From UTCFX2 sp002050125 (lineage in GTDB: Bacteria > Chloroflexota > Anaerolineae > Anaerolineales > UBA4823): a DNA stretch of 64,000 nucleotides. Location: positions 2,728,001 to 2,792,000 of the forward strand of contig JAOSJQ010000001.1 of the NCBI GenBank assembly GCA_027494035.1. The letters run 5' to 3'. The notes under the pieces were generated by a model. That model searched no databases, was not told the origin of the DNA, and saw only the letters and a list, made by a program, of their open reading frames with translations. Made by a program: the position numbers and the translations under genes. Shown one piece after another: positions 24,792-35,614 of this stretch (position 1 is its first letter; each line of letters starts with the position of its first letter).

Positions 24792-25852
24792 GCCTCGCCG
24801 ACCCGTGCGTGAGCGTGGTGATGCCGGTGCGCGACGGCGCGCGCACGGTCGCCCAGGCGCTGCGCAGCGTCCTGAGCGGGACGCTGGACGACCTGGAACT
24901 GATCGTGATCGACGACGGCTCGCGCGACGCCACCGCCCGCATTGTGGAAGGTTTTGCGCAGCGCGACCCGCGCGTGCGCCTCTTTTCGCAGGCGGCGCAC
25001 GGGGTGGCTGCCAGCCGCAACCGCGGGTTCGCCGCGGCGCGCGGGCGCTTCATCGCCTGGCTGGACGCCGACGACCTGAGCCTGCCCGGGCGGCTGGAAC
25101 GTCAGCTCGCGTGCCTGGAAGCGCAGCCCGAACTGGCAATTTTGGGGGGCGCGGCGTACCTGCTCCGCGCCGGCGGGGGCGGGGTGGGCGTCAGCGCGCC
25201 GCCGCTGAGCGACAGCGCCATCCGATGCGCGCTGCCCTTCGACAACCCATTTATCCAAAGCGCGGTGATGCTGCGCCGTGAAACGCTGCTGCGCGGCGCG
25301 CTGAACTATAATCCGGCGTATGTGCACTGCGAAGATTACGAGCTGTGGTCGCGCCTGCTGGAATGCGGGCGGGGGATGAACCTGCGCGACCCGCTGATAG
25401 TGCGCCGCGAACATCCCGCCCAGCGCAGCCGCGCGGAGCAGGACGAAGTGCGCGCCTGGGCGGAGCGCATCGCGCAAACCAACTTGCAGCGTCTGGGGCT
25501 GGATTTGCCGGTTGAGACCGTGCGCCGGCTGCGCGGCTGGTTGGGCGCCCCGCCGCGGGCGGGCGCGGCGCTGGACGAGACGGCTGCTGCGGCGCTGTGG
25601 GCGATCCTCGACCGGCTGGAGCGCGATCCGCGCCTGGACCGGGGCGAGATACGGCTGCTGCGCGGGCGCTTCACGCTGCGGCTGGCGCTGGCGGGTCCGT
25701 CCGGGCTGCGCCGTTTGACGCGTTTCCGCCCGGGCGACCTCGCCGCGATGACCGCCTATCTGCGCCAGCGCCGCCGCCGGGAGCAGGATCAGCGCCGGCT
25801 GGTTGAACAGGCGGCTGATTTGCCGCGCGAATGGCAGATCGAGGCGGATTAG
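24788..25852 (+). CDS. Glycosyltransferase, family 2 (GT-A)
   Basis: A 354-residue GT-A enzyme: 'VSVVMPVRDGARTVAQALRSVL' (nucleotide-binding start), 'LIVIDDGSRDAT', 'AASRNRGFAAARG' and the metal-binding DxD-like 'WLDADD' near residue 92. It transfers a sugar from an activated donor during surface-glycan assembly. It overlaps the flippase gene by 4 bases and is followed 2 bases later by the next glycosyltransferase. Confidence 0.9.
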   Translation: MSLADPCVSVVMPVRDGARTVAQALRSVLSGTLDDLELIVIDDGSRDATARIVEGFAQRDPRVRLFSQAAHGVAASRNRGFAAARGRFIAWLDADDLSLPGRLERQLACLEAQPELAILGGAAYLLRAGGGGVGVSAPPLSDSAIRCALPFDNPFIQSAVMLRRETLLRGALNYNPAYVHCEDYELWSRLLECGRGMNLRDPLIVRREHPAQRSRAEQDEVRAWAERIAQTNLQRLGLDLPVETVRRLRGWLGAPPRAGAALDETAAAALWAILDRLERDPRLDRGEIRLLRGRFTLRLALAGPSGLRRLTRFRPGDLAAMTAYLRQRRRREQDQRRLVEQAADLPREWQIEAD

Positions 25853-25854
25853 CG

Positions 25855-27112
25855 ATGAGGGTGCTGCACGTGAGCGTCAACGAGAGCCGCGGCGGGGCGG
25901 GGCGCGCCGCAAACCGCCTGCATCTGGCGCTGCTCCAGGCGGGCGTGGACAGTCACATGTACGTCCAGGAGCGCAGCAGCCCCAGCGCACGCGTGCATTC
26001 GGCGGCTGGCAAGCTCGGCAGGGGGCTGGAGGCGCTGCGTCCCACGCTGGAGGAACTGCCGCTGCGCCTGTTCGCGCCCGCCGGGCGCGGGCGCTTCACC
26101 CCCGCCTGGCTGCCCGACCGGCTGGCAAGTGTGGTGCGTCAACTGCAGCCCGACGTAGTGCACCTGCACGCGCTCGCCAAGGGGTTCGTGCGCATTGAAA
26201 GCCTGCGCCGCATCCGCCCGCCGCTGGTCTGGACGCTGCACGACATGTGGGCGCTCACCGGCGGCTGCTTTCACAGCGGGGAGTGCCGCGGCTACCAGGA
26301 GCGCTGCGGAAACTGCCCGATCCTGGAGAGCCGCGCGGAAAACGACCTCTCGCGCTGGGTGTGGCGGCGCAAACGGCGCGCCTGGCGCGGGCTGAAAATC
26401 AACCTGGTTGCCCCGAGCCGCTGGATGGCGGAAAAGGCGGCGCAGAGCGCGCTGTTTGTGGGAAACGCGGCGACCGTGATCCCCAACGGGCTGGACTTGG
26501 CGCAGTTTGCCCCGCTCGAGGCGGGTTTTGCGCGCCAGGCGCTGGGGCTGGACCCGCAGCAGCGCTACGTGCTGTTCTGCGCGGTGCGTCCGAGCGCGAA
26601 CCCGTACAAGGGGTTTGCGCGCCTGCCGGAAATCTTCGCCCGGCTGAACGCGCTGGGCTGGCAGGGGCGGGTGGAGTTGCTGCTCGTGGGCGAGGCGCCG
26701 GCGGAAGCGCTTACGCCGATCCCGGCGGCGGCGCGCGCGCTGGGGGGCCGGCGACGCGGCTGCGCTGCGGCTGGCGTACTGCGCCGCGGACGCGCTGGTC
26801 GCGCCCTCGCAAATTGACAATCTGCCCAACACCGTGATGGAGGCGCTCGCGTGCGGGACGCCCGCCGCCGCGTTCGGGGTGGGCGGCATCCCGGAGATGA
26901 TCGAGCACCAGGAAACCGGCTGGCTGGCAACGCCGGGGGACGCCGCGGGGCTGGCGGACGGGCTGGACTGGCTGCTGAGCGACCCGGCGCGGCTGGCGGG
27001 CCTGCGCCGCGCCGCCCGCGCCAGCGCGCAGCGCAAATACGACACCCGGCAGCAGGCGCGCGCCTGCCTCGACTTGTACCAGGAACTGTTGGCGGTGGAT
27101 GAGCGCGGGTAA
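25855..27112 (+). CDS. Glycosyltransferase, family 4 type, interrupted by a one-base frameshift
   Basis: The N-terminal 300 residues ('VLHVSVNESRGGAGRAANRL', 'VVHLHALAKG', 'VIPNGLDLAQF') and the C-terminal part ('SQIDNLPNTVMEALACGTPAAAFGVGG') form one GT-B enzyme of about 418 residues but in different frames. The break lies at a six-G run (26742-26747); one base more or less there restores 'AGDAAALRLAYCAADALVAPSQ'. A Cys-rich insert ('CFHSGECRGYQERCGNC') is typical of a subset of such enzymes. A sequencing or assembly error is as likely as a true mutation. The gene overlaps the next one by 14 bases. Confidence 0.8.
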
Positions 27113-28094
27113 GATGGACTGGCAGCCGCTCGTTTCCATCATCACGCCCTCGTACAACCAGGGGCGCTTCCTCGAGGCGGCGCTCCGCTCGGTGCTGGAA
27201 CAGGATTACCCGCGCATCGAGTACATCGTGATCGACGGCGGGTCGCGCGACGAGAGCGCCGCGATCCTGGAGCGTTACGCCGCGCGCCTGGCGCACTGGG
27301 AATCGACGCCCGATCGCGGTCAGGCGCATGCGATCAACAAGGGGCTGCGGCTTGCCCGCGGCGAACTGCTGGGCTGGCTCAACTCGGACGACGAACTGCT
27401 GCCCGGGGCGCTGCGGCGCGCGGTGGAAGCGTTCGATCAGCCGCCGCCGGCGGACGTGGTGTACGGGCGGCTGGAGCGCAGCGACGTAAACGGGCGCGCC
27501 GTCCCGACCCCGGCGCTGCCCAAGGACCGCGTCGTGTTTGGGCGCGAACGGCTGCTGGGCGAGTGCATCGTCAACCAGCCCGGGACGCTGTGGCGGCGGA
27601 GCGTGATGGAAAAAGCCGGTCCGCTGGACGAAACGCTGCACTACGCGCTGGATTACGAGTTCTGGATGCGGCTGGCGCTGGCGGGGGCGCGCTTCAAACG
27701 GCTGGACGCGCCGCAGGCGCGCTTCCGGCTCAGCCCGGGCTCGAAGACCGTGGCTGGGGCGGTGGCGCACGCCGACGAAGCGCTCGCGGTGCTGGAGGCG
27801 TACGCCCGCCGCCCCGACCTGCCCGCGCTGACCGGACTGGCTGCCAGCCAGCTCGCCGCGCAGGCGCAGCGCACGCGGGCGGTGTTCCACCTGCTGGCGG
27901 CGAACGGCGAGCTGCGCCGCGGCGCGTTCGGGCGCGCGCTGGCGCGGCTGGGGTTGGCGCTGCGCAGCGACCCGCGGGCGCTGTTCGAGCGGCGCTGGCT
28001 CGACCTGGCGCGGGCGCGGGCGCGCCGCAGCCGCGCCCCGGTGCGATATAATGAACCGCAACCCGAACCCGAAGCCGAGGAGACGCCCGAGTGA
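27099..28094 (+). CDS. Glycosyltransferase, family 2 (GT-A)
   Basis: A 331-residue GT-A enzyme with 'VSIITPSYNQGRFLEAALRSVLEQDYPRIEY', 'VIDGGSRDESAAIL', 'INKGLRLARGELLGWLNSDDEL' (DxD-like SDDE) and 'YEFWMRLALAG'. This subgroup usually adds rhamnose, glucose or galactose to lipid-linked oligosaccharides. The start overlaps the preceding gene, and the stop TGA overlaps the GTG start of the next gene. Confidence 0.9.
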   Translation: MSAGKMDWQPLVSIITPSYNQGRFLEAALRSVLEQDYPRIEYIVIDGGSRDESAAILERYAARLAHWESTPDRGQAHAINKGLRLARGELLGWLNSDDELLPGALRRAVEAFDQPPPADVVYGRLERSDVNGRAVPTPALPKDRVVFGRERLLGECIVNQPGTLWRRSVMEKAGPLDETLHYALDYEFWMRLALAGARFKRLDAPQARFRLSPGSKTVAGAVAHADEALAVLEAYARRPDLPALTGLAASQLAAQAQRTRAVFHLLAANGELRRGAFGRALARLGLALRSDPRALFERRWLDLARARARRSRAPVRYNEPQPEPEAEETPE

Positions 28095-31000
28095 CGACGC
28101 GTTTGAGCCAATACGCCGACGGCGTGATGGAAGCCGCCTGGCTGGCAGCCGTGCTGCTGACGCCGGTGTTTTTCGACATCTATTCCAGCCGCATCTTCGA
28201 ACCCGATAAAATCACGCTGCTGCGCACGCTGGCGCTCGTCACGCTGGCAGCCTGGCTGGTCAAGCTGTACGAGGCGGGCGGCGTCCGCTGGGAGAGAATT
28301 TCTCCCGACGGGGGCGTCTTTAACGCGCTGCGGCGCATCCCGTTGATCCTGCCGGTCGCGCTGTTTGCGCTGGTCTATCTGATCGCTGTGATCTTCTCGA
28401 TCACGCCGTTCACCAGCCTGTGGGGTTCGTACCAGCGGCTGCAAGGGTTCTACACCACCCTGTCGTACCTGACGCTGTTTGCGGCGCTGGCGGCGAACCT
28501 GCGCCGGCGCGCCCAGCTCGAGCGCGTGATCACGATTGCGATTCTAGCCAGCCTGCCGGTGAGCCTGTACGGCATCCTGCAGCACTACGGCGCCGACCCG
28601 ATCCCCTGGGGCGGCGACGTGAGCGGGCGGATCGCCGCCAACCTGGGCAACTCGATCTTCGTGGCGGCGTACCTGATTATGGTCTATCCGCTGGCGCTGC
28701 TGCGCACGGTGGAGGCGTTCGAGGCGCTGCTGGTGGAGCGCGGACCGCTGCTGCCCAATTTCACGCGCTCGACCGCCTACGTCTTCATCCTGGCGCTCTT
28801 GACGATTGCGATCTACTTCAGCGGCAGCCGCGGTCCGTGGCTGGGGTGGGGCGCCAGCCTGGTGGTGATCTGGCTGGGGCTGTCGCTGATCTGGCGCAAG
28901 CGCTGGCTGACGATCAGCGGGGTGGCGCTGGCGCTGTTTGCGGGCGGGTTCATCGTGCTGCTCAACCTGCCGGGCGGACCGCTCGAAAGCCTGCGCGACC
29001 GCCCCGAGTTTGGGCGGCTGGGGCAATTGCTCGACGCCGAGAGCCGCACCGGGCGGGTGCGCACGCTGATCTGGCAGGGCGCGGCGGAGCTGGTGCTGCC
29101 GCACGCCCCGCTCGAATTCCCCGACGGGCGCGCCGACGCGTTCAACGCGCTGCGCCCGCTGATCGGCTACGGACCCGAAAGTATGTACGTGGCGTACAAC
29201 CGCTTCTACCCGCCGGAACTGACCCAGGTGGAGAAGCGCAACGCCTCGCCCGACCGCTCGCACAACGAGACCTGGGATGCGCTGGCGACCAGCGGGGTCC
29301 TCGGGCTGGCGGCGTACCTGGCGCTGTTCGGGGCGATCCTGTACTACGGGCTCAAGTGGCTGGGGCTGGTGCCGGGGCGCGGCGAGCGCAGCCTGTTCCT
29401 GGCGCTCTACCTGCTGGGCGGGCTGGTTAGTTCGGTCGGGTTTGTGCGCTGGGGCGGGCTCAAGCTGCTGGGGGTGGCGCTGCCGTTCGGGATGGTGGCG
29501 GGCGTGGCGCTCTATTTGATCCTGATCTCGCTGTTCGGGCGCGTGCAGGAAGGCGTGACCGAGATCCAGCGGCTGCGCGCCTATGCGCTGCTGGGGCTGC
29601 TGGCGGCGATCCTGGCGCATTTCGTCGAAATCAACTTTGGGATCGCGATCGCGGCGACGCGGCTGTATTTCTGGGTCTTCGCCGCGCTGCTGCTGCTGGC
29701 GGGGTACATCCTGCCGCGGCATGAAGCGGAACGACCCTCCGAGGCTGTATCTGAACCCGCGGCGGAAGCCGAGAAGCGCCCCAAACCCGCCGCGGGCGCG
29801 GGACGGCGCAAGGGCGCCCCGCGGCGCGCCCCCGGCGCAGCCCCGCAGCCGGTGTGGCTCAAACGCGCTTGGCTGCGCCCGGCGCTGATCACCGGGCTGA
29901 TCGTCGGGCTGCTGCTCGCCACGCTGGGCTACGAGTTTGTCACCAACGCCAGCCGTGCGCCGAGCGCGCTCGGGCTGGTGCTGGCTTCGCTGACCGGGGC
30001 GGCGGGCGCCGGCGGGCGCAACGGCATCCTGCCGCTGACGCTCACCACCTGGTTGATCGGCGCCGCATTGGTCGGCACGGAGGCGGTGGGCTGGGGGACG
30101 GGCGGGGCGCGCCCGGACGACCGCCTGTGGCTCAAGACGCTGCTGGGCGGGGGCGGCGCTGGCGCTCGCCCTCGGGCTGGTCTGCTGGCTGTGGGGCGCC
30201 GGCGGGCTGGCGGCGCTGACCCGCTCCACGGCGCGCACGCTGGAAGACGTGCTGAGCCAGGTGCGCGCTTCGGAAGGCATCCTGACGACCTATTACATCC
30301 AGGTTTTCCTGTTCGTGTTTGCGCTGGCGCTCGTGCTGCCGCGCGAATGGGCGCCCGCGGCGGTGCGCACCCCCGCGATCAGCCCGCTGCTCGCCGGCGG
30401 CGCGCTGGCGTTGGCGTTGGGCTTTGGCGCGTACTCTAACCTGCGCGTGATCCAGGCGGACATCGCCTTCAAGACCGGCGACCTGTTTGCGCGCTCGGAG
30501 AGCTGGCAGGCAGCGATTGCGATCTACAACCGCGCCAACGAACTGGCGCCCAACGAAGATTATTACTATCTGTTCCTGGGGCGCGCCTATCTGGAGTACG
30601 CCAAGACGCTGGACAACCCGCAGGAACGCGACCGGCTGATCGAGCAGGCAGCGCGCGACCTGCAAAAGGCGCAGGAGATCAACCCGCTCAACACCGACCA
30701 CACCGCCAACCTGGCGCGGCTGTACTCGCTGTGGACCGCCTACACCGACGACCCGGCGCTGCGCCAGGCGCGCGCCGACGAATCGGAAGCCTATTTCGCC
30801 CAGGCGCTGAGCCTGAGCCCCAACAACGCCCGCCTGTGGGATGAATGGGCGGCGCTGTATCTCAACGTGCTGCGCCAGCCCGAACAAGCCTTCCCCAAAC
30901 TGGAAACCGCCTTGAAGCTGGACGCCGACTACGACTGGACCCACGCGCTGCTGGGCGATTATTACAACCAGCTCGCCGGCGATACCCCGCCGTCCGAACT

Positions 31001-31349
31001 GCAAATTCAGCGGCTGGGGCAAGCCGCCCGCAGCTACTTCCAGGCGCTCGAAAAGGGCGCCGGCTCCGCCGCGCCCGACCAACTGCGCAGCTATGCGCTG
31101 GCGCTGGGCGGGGCGCGCGCCCAACTGGGCGACCTGGCGGGGGCGATCCAGGCGTACGCGCAAGCGCTCGCGCTGGCTCCCGCCGCGCCCGACCGCTGGC
31201 GCATCCAACTGGCGCTGGCGCAGTTCTATCACGACGCGGGGCAGGACGACCTGGCGCTCCAGATGGCGTTGGCGGCGCAGGCAGCCGCGCCGGAGGAGCA
31301 GCAGGCGGACATCCGCGCGCTGATCGCCCAATTCGGCGGTCAGCAATGA
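28091..31349 (+). CDS. O-antigen ligase/polymerase-like membrane protein with C-terminal TPRs, interrupted by a frameshift
   Basis: The first 690 residues are an integral membrane protein with a Wzy/WaaL-type arrangement, including the periplasmic loop 'LRPLIGYGPESMYVAYNRFYPPEL...ASPDRSHNETWDALATSG', a motif common to these enzymes. The second part (from about 30154) continues membrane segments and then TPR-like helices ('AIAIYNRANELAPNEDYYYLFLGRAYLEYA', 'AYFAQALSLSPNN'). The two parts are in different frames, joined at a five-G run (30149-30153); removing one G gives 'GGAALALALGLVCWLWGAGG'. The whole would be about 1085 residues. The GTG start overlaps the previous stop. It would polymerise or ligate the flipped glycan. 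Confidence 0.8.
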
Positions 31350-31370
31350 GAAGCTGAAATGAGAAGCTGA

Positions 31371-33263
31371 ATGGCTGCGCTGCCGTTTGGTCTGGCTCTG
31401 GCGTTCAACCTGCTGCTGATCCCGCTGGCGCGCCGGCTGAGCGTGCGGGTCGGGCGCGTGGCAGCGCCGCGCGCCGACCGCTGGCACACCCAGCCCACCC
31501 CCACGCTCGGCGGGGTGGGCATTTTTGCCGCGTTCGCGCTGGCGCTTATTCTGAGCTGGGGGCTGGGCGGCTTGGACGGAGCGGCAGGCGTCCCCGCCTG
31601 GGGCTTTTTGAGCGGTTCGGCGCTGCTGTTCGCCGTCGGGCTGTACGATGAATTCCGCCCGCTCTCGCCCGCCGCCAAGCTGGTGGCGCAGATCCTGGCT
31701 GCCACGCTGGTGATCGGGCTGGGTTTCCGCAGCACGTTCTTCAACCCGCGCATCGCCAACCCCATTCTGGCGCAGCTTCCCAACATCTTGTTCACCTACG
31801 TCTGGCTGGTGGGGATCACCAACGCGTTCAATCTGCTGGACAACATGGACGGGCTGGCAGGCGGGATCGGGCTGATCAGCGCGGCGGTGCTGGGCTACTT
31901 TTTCTGGCAGGGGGGCAGCCGCGAGCTGCTGTACGCAGCCATGGCGCTGGCGGGCAGCCTGCTGGGGTTCCTGGTCTATAATTTCCCGCCGGCGCGCATC
32001 TTTATGGGAGACAGCGGCAGCCTGTTCCTGGGCTTCACGCTGGCGGCGCTGGCGATCGCCCAGCAGCAGCAAGCCTCGGACGTGCTGGCGGTGATCGGCG
32101 CGCCGACGCTGATCTTCCTGCTGCCGATCCTGGACACCGCGCTAGTGACGATCACGCGGCTGATGCGCGGCGTCTCGCCGGCGCAGGGCGGGCGCGATCA
32201 CACTTCGCACCGGCTGGTGGCGTTCGGGTTGAGCGAGCGCCAGGCGCTGCTGGTGTTGTACGCCGCGGCGCTGAGCGCGGCGGTCACCGCCGCGGCGCTC
32301 GAACGGCTCAATTACTGGCTGAGCCTGGCGCTGGCGCCGCTGGTGATCGTGGGGCTGGCGCTGCTCACGGCGTACCTGGGGCGGCTTAAGGTGGTGGACG
32401 CCGGGGCGCCCTCGCCGCAGGGGCGGGCGATCTCGCGCTGGATGACGGAACTGGCGCTGCGCCGGCGGCTGCTCGAAGCGCTGTTGGATTTCTTCCTGAT
32501 CGGGATCGCCTTTTACCTGGCGTTCCTGGTGGGTTACGACCTGCGCCTGAGCGAAGCCCGGCTGAGCCTGTACCTGGACGCGCTGCCGTTCGCCTTCGCC
32601 TGCGCATACCTGGCGCTCTATGCGCTGGGGGTGTACCGGGCGGTGTGGCGCTATGTGGGGATGGAAGACCTGCTGCGCTATTTCCTGGCGGCGGTTGGCG
32701 CGGCGGCGCTGCTGGCGGCGGTGATTTACGCGCTGAGCGCGCTGGGGCTGGCGGATTTTGGGGGGCGCTTCCCGCCGGACATCCTGGTCTATTTTGCAGC
32801 GCTGCTGTTTATGGGGCTGGCGCTTACGCGCTCGTCCTTCCGGCTGTTGGACGCCCTCTTTCAGGCGCGTCCGCGCCCGGGCGAGCAGCCGGTGGTGATC
32901 GTGGGGGCGGGCGACGCCGGCGAGATGGCGCTGCGCTGGATTTTAATGAACCCGCAGTTGGGCTACCGCCCGGTGGGGTTCATCGACCCCGACCCGCTGC
33001 TGGCGGGGCGGCGCATCCACGGCATCCGCGTGCTGGGCGGGGCGGAGGCGTTGGGCGAGCTGGCGCGGCAGGGGCGGCTGTGCGGCGTGATCCTGGCGGA
33101 GGGCGGCGCCGGGCTGGACGAAGAATTGCGGTGCGCCGCGGCGGAAGCGGGCATGTGGGTGCGCCGCCTGCGCCTGGAGTTCGAGGAGGCGGGGGTAGAA
33201 CCCCGCCGCGTTTTACTTCAAATCCTGACTCGATTCTTAGTTCACAAACTACACAACCATTGA
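31371..33263 (+). CDS. WecA/MraY-like phosphoglycosyltransferase fused to a CapD-like nucleotide-sugar-sensing region
   Basis: A 630-residue protein. Residues 1-345 form a polyprenyl-phosphate N-acetylhexosamine-1-phosphate transferase with 'NAFNLLDNMDGLAGG', 'FMGDSGSLFLGF' and 'HTSHRLVAFGLSE'; this starts glycan synthesis on undecaprenyl phosphate. Residues 365-500 are four membrane segments and 505-610 a Rossmann-like domain ('VVIVGAGDAGEMALRWILMNPQLGYRPVGFIDPD'), as in the N-terminal part of CapD/PglF/WbpM. The catalytic dehydratase domain of those enzymes is absent. The last 20 codons drop sharply in GC and overlap the end of the restriction-enzyme gene, so the original 3' end may have been replaced by the adjoining island. 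Confidence 0.88.
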   Translation: MAALPFGLALAFNLLLIPLARRLSVRVGRVAAPRADRWHTQPTPTLGGVGIFAAFALALILSWGLGGLDGAAGVPAWGFLSGSALLFAVGLYDEFRPLSPAAKLVAQILAATLVIGLGFRSTFFNPRIANPILAQLPNILFTYVWLVGITNAFNLLDNMDGLAGGIGLISAAVLGYFFWQGGSRELLYAAMALAGSLLGFLVYNFPPARIFMGDSGSLFLGFTLAALAIAQQQQASDVLAVIGAPTLIFLLPILDTALVTITRLMRGVSPAQGGRDHTSHRLVAFGLSERQALLVLYAAALSAAVTAAALERLNYWLSLALAPLVIVGLALLTAYLGRLKVVDAGAPSPQGRAISRWMTELALRRRLLEALLDFFLIGIAFYLAFLVGYDLRLSEARLSLYLDALPFAFACAYLALYALGVYRAVWRYVGMEDLLRYFLAAVGAAALLAAVIYALSALGLADFGGRFPPDILVYFAALLFMGLALTRSSFRLLDALFQARPRPGEQPVVIVGAGDAGEMALRWILMNPQLGYRPVGFIDPDPLLAGRRIHGIRVLGGAEALGELARQGRLCGVILAEGGAGLDEELRCAAAEAGMWVRRLRLEFEEAGVEPRRVLLQILTRFLVHKLHNH

Positions 33264-34192
33264 GAAATGGATAAAACCTGATTCTCGTCGGTTAAATTTG
33301 CAGCGTTACTCAAAACGCCTGCCTCTAAATCCGCCCAAATCTCAGCAGCCATCTTATTCTCAATAGCCGCTCCGACAAAAAATGTATACGGAATTCTCCC
33401 AACTTTAGAGAACGCTGTGCGGATTCGGTCTAGCGCGGTTCGAGCTGTTTTCCAATGTTCATCTGCGCCTGCAGGGTCAATCCCGCCTTTGAGTTCTCCT
33501 AGCACAAGATAAGTCTCTGTTTGTTTACACTTGCTGGCTTCTACTTCGCTGGGAAAAAGGTTGAATAAAATGAAGTCAACATTATTTTCTACGATTGGAA
33601 CCGTTAAATTGTAAATCAGGGTGCGATTTCCATTTTCGTTTTGCCATCTTAATCCGCGTAGCGACAACTCGATTTCAGCATCGTCGTTCGTCCTATCGAT
33701 CCATTTGCGGCTTTTCGCATGTTGCCACTGGTAGCTTATTCCGGCAATCGAAAGCGTCGCGATAATCGCACGGGTAAATTTTCTCTGGGCTAAAGCGCCT
33801 CCGATATTTCTCATCGAACCGCCAAGCTTGTCGCCACGCGTGAGTAGAAAGCGGTAGACTAACTCCTCAACAAATTTTTCGCCCGCTGGCTCAAGGAAAT
33901 TATCAATAAGCTTGTCTATCGCATCTGATTTATCTTGCGGTAAAAGAAATCTAAACGCTTTTTCAGATATTCCAGCCGCGGTTAATAATCCTGTTTCAAT
34001 GCCTTCGATATTTGGTAAATCAGCAGGCGCTTTGGCTATTGATACCGCTTTTTGGAGGGCGCGCGCCTCCGCTACATACGGGGTTGCGCGGCGGTTTTTC
34101 TCTAGTGCCAGGGCTACAAAACCGGCTCGAGTAGCTTCGTACGTGGTCACCAAATCGTCGCTGGAGTTCAGGTGGTTTCGATACGGGCTCAT
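33242..34192 (-). CDS. Type II restriction endonuclease, AvaI/BsoBI family
   Basis: A 316-residue PD-(D/E)xK nuclease. The candidate catalytic residues are Asp206 ('NNVDFILFN'), Glu233 and Lys235 ('GELKGGIDPAG') and His246 ('DEHWKTA'); the spacing agrees with the active site I recall for BsoBI. Family members cut C^YCGRG. The start at 34192 is chosen over 34216 because GGAG sits six bases upstream and the ATG overlaps the methyltransferase stop (ATGA), giving translation after the protective enzyme. AT-rich composition against GC-rich neighbours indicates horizontal acquisition. Its 3' end overlaps convergently the WecA-like gene. Confidence 0.82.
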   Translation of the reverse strand: MSPYRNHLNSSDDLVTTYEATRAGFVALALEKNRRATPYVAEARALQKAVSIAKAPADLPNIEGIETGLLTAAGISEKAFRFLLPQDKSDAIDKLIDNFLEPAGEKFVEELVYRFLLTRGDKLGGSMRNIGGALAQRKFTRAIIATLSIAGISYQWQHAKSRKWIDRTNDDAEIELSLRGLRWQNENGNRTLIYNLTVPIVENNVDFILFNLFPSEVEASKCKQTETYLVLGELKGGIDPAGADEHWKTARTALDRIRTAFSKVGRIPYTFFVGAAIENKMAAEIWADLEAGVLSNAANLTDENQVLSISQWLCSL

Positions 34193-35614
34193 CGCTTTCT
34201 CCATACATAAACGCACTTTCGTAAAGCCTCGCGTCCATGCTCGCCCATTTGTTGACTGCTGTTCCCTTTTCCGTTAGGTAACACCAGGATGTTTTCTACT
34301 GAAAACCCAAGATTTTCAGCAATATCTGAAAGGATTAAGTCAACAGAAATGCTCGCGCCAGCATAACGCACATTGTCGTTCACCATTATCAGCGGCGAAT
34401 TCGAGCGTAAAACTCTTGCACTTTCGGCAATAATACACGCCATTTCATAGAAATAACCCCGTACCATTCTGGGGATGCCGGTATTGTTTAAGTTTCCTAG
34501 CGCTTTTTGATTTTCTAAATAATCGAGAATGGCTTGTAGAAATTCTTGTCCGCCTGCGGCGGAGATGGCATCTGTCCACAGTGGATTTATGGCTAATAAA
34601 TCCTTTGCCCGATTTTCTACCGTACAACTCAACATCTCCTGGCGTAGTTGTAATAGACCTTTTTCGTCCGTGTTAAGCAGCGCCAATTCCAGCGCATAAG
34701 TTCGCGTGTAATCATAGCGGTTGCAATAAGGCGGCGAGGTAATCAGCGCGTCAAAGGACTCCTTTGGCATTTTTGGCAGCACTTCAAGGGACGAGCCGCT
34801 ATACAAAAAAGATTTCTCCGGGTTTTTTGATGGTCGGGAACAAACTGGGCTGTTCGACAGGCGAAAGGTCGGTGATAATCTCTCGAATTTTTTCGGAGAT
34901 TGCTTGTTCGAAACTTAATATTGGTCCCTTGTCAAATGGCTTCTTTCCTTGACTTCTTCCAGAACGATAATCCCAGCGAAGATACTGACCATCTTTACGA
35001 GTAAAACTAACGGACTCCAGTATGCAAAATAAGGCGAAGCGCAATACTGCCTTGACTCGGTGATTTTCTTGTTCGCAGGCGGCTAGATATTTTTCGATAG
35101 CTTCTTTTGTCGTTTCAGGATATGCGCCTTTTGTTATGCGGAGCTCTGGCAGTTCTATCTTTTTAGCGGATTTCTCCCAAATTCGCTGCTGAGTCCATTT
35201 TTGCAAAATGTCGAAGTCGCGTGGGGTAAACTCTGATTCAAGGATTTTTTTCGTTGAAATGATCTCTTGCCCAATCGGCAGCAATTCTATGCCAACTGCA
35301 TCGATCCCCGTTGCGCTGGAGGCGAATAAAGCCGTTCCGCTGCCAGCAAACGGGTCCAGGAGTGTGCCTTCAGAAATCTGGTATTTTTCAAGGAAATACT
35401 CAACCAAAGACGCGGAAAATGCCTCTTTATATTTGTACCAACGGTAGATCGGTCGGGTTTTATTGGCTTGAAAGCTTACCAGGGGACGGGTTAATGCGGG
35501 GTGAACGGTCATCTTGCTGAGAAAGCGTCCCAGCAAATTTTGGTCGAGTTGGCTGATTTGGTTCAACTCGATATTTACGCCGCCTGCGATCACTTTTTCG
35601 CTATCAATTATCAC
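34189..35614 (-). CDS. DNA methyltransferase of the AvaI/BsoBI-like system, interrupted by a frameshift
   Basis: The 5' part encodes the SAM-binding motif 'LLDPFAGSGTALFAS' and the 3' part the catalytic 'ALITSPPYCNRYDYTRTYA'. A T/S-PPY motif fits an N4-cytosine or N6-adenine amino-methyltransferase; for this pair N4-cytosine is more likely. The two parts are in different frames around a six-T run of the coding strand (34805-34810 on the plus strand): with one T fewer, 'KKPGEIF-LYSGSSLEVLPK' reads through, giving about 475 residues. The frameshift could be a sequencing error, or a slipping tract that switches methylation. An active restriction enzyme without methylase would be lethal, which argues that the gene is functional. 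Confidence 0.8.

Noticed and set aside
30132..32072. Long minus-strand open frame antisense to the TPR and WecA-like genes
   Set aside because: Shadow of plus-strand genes with recognised domains; low-complexity Arg/Gln-rich translation, no motif.
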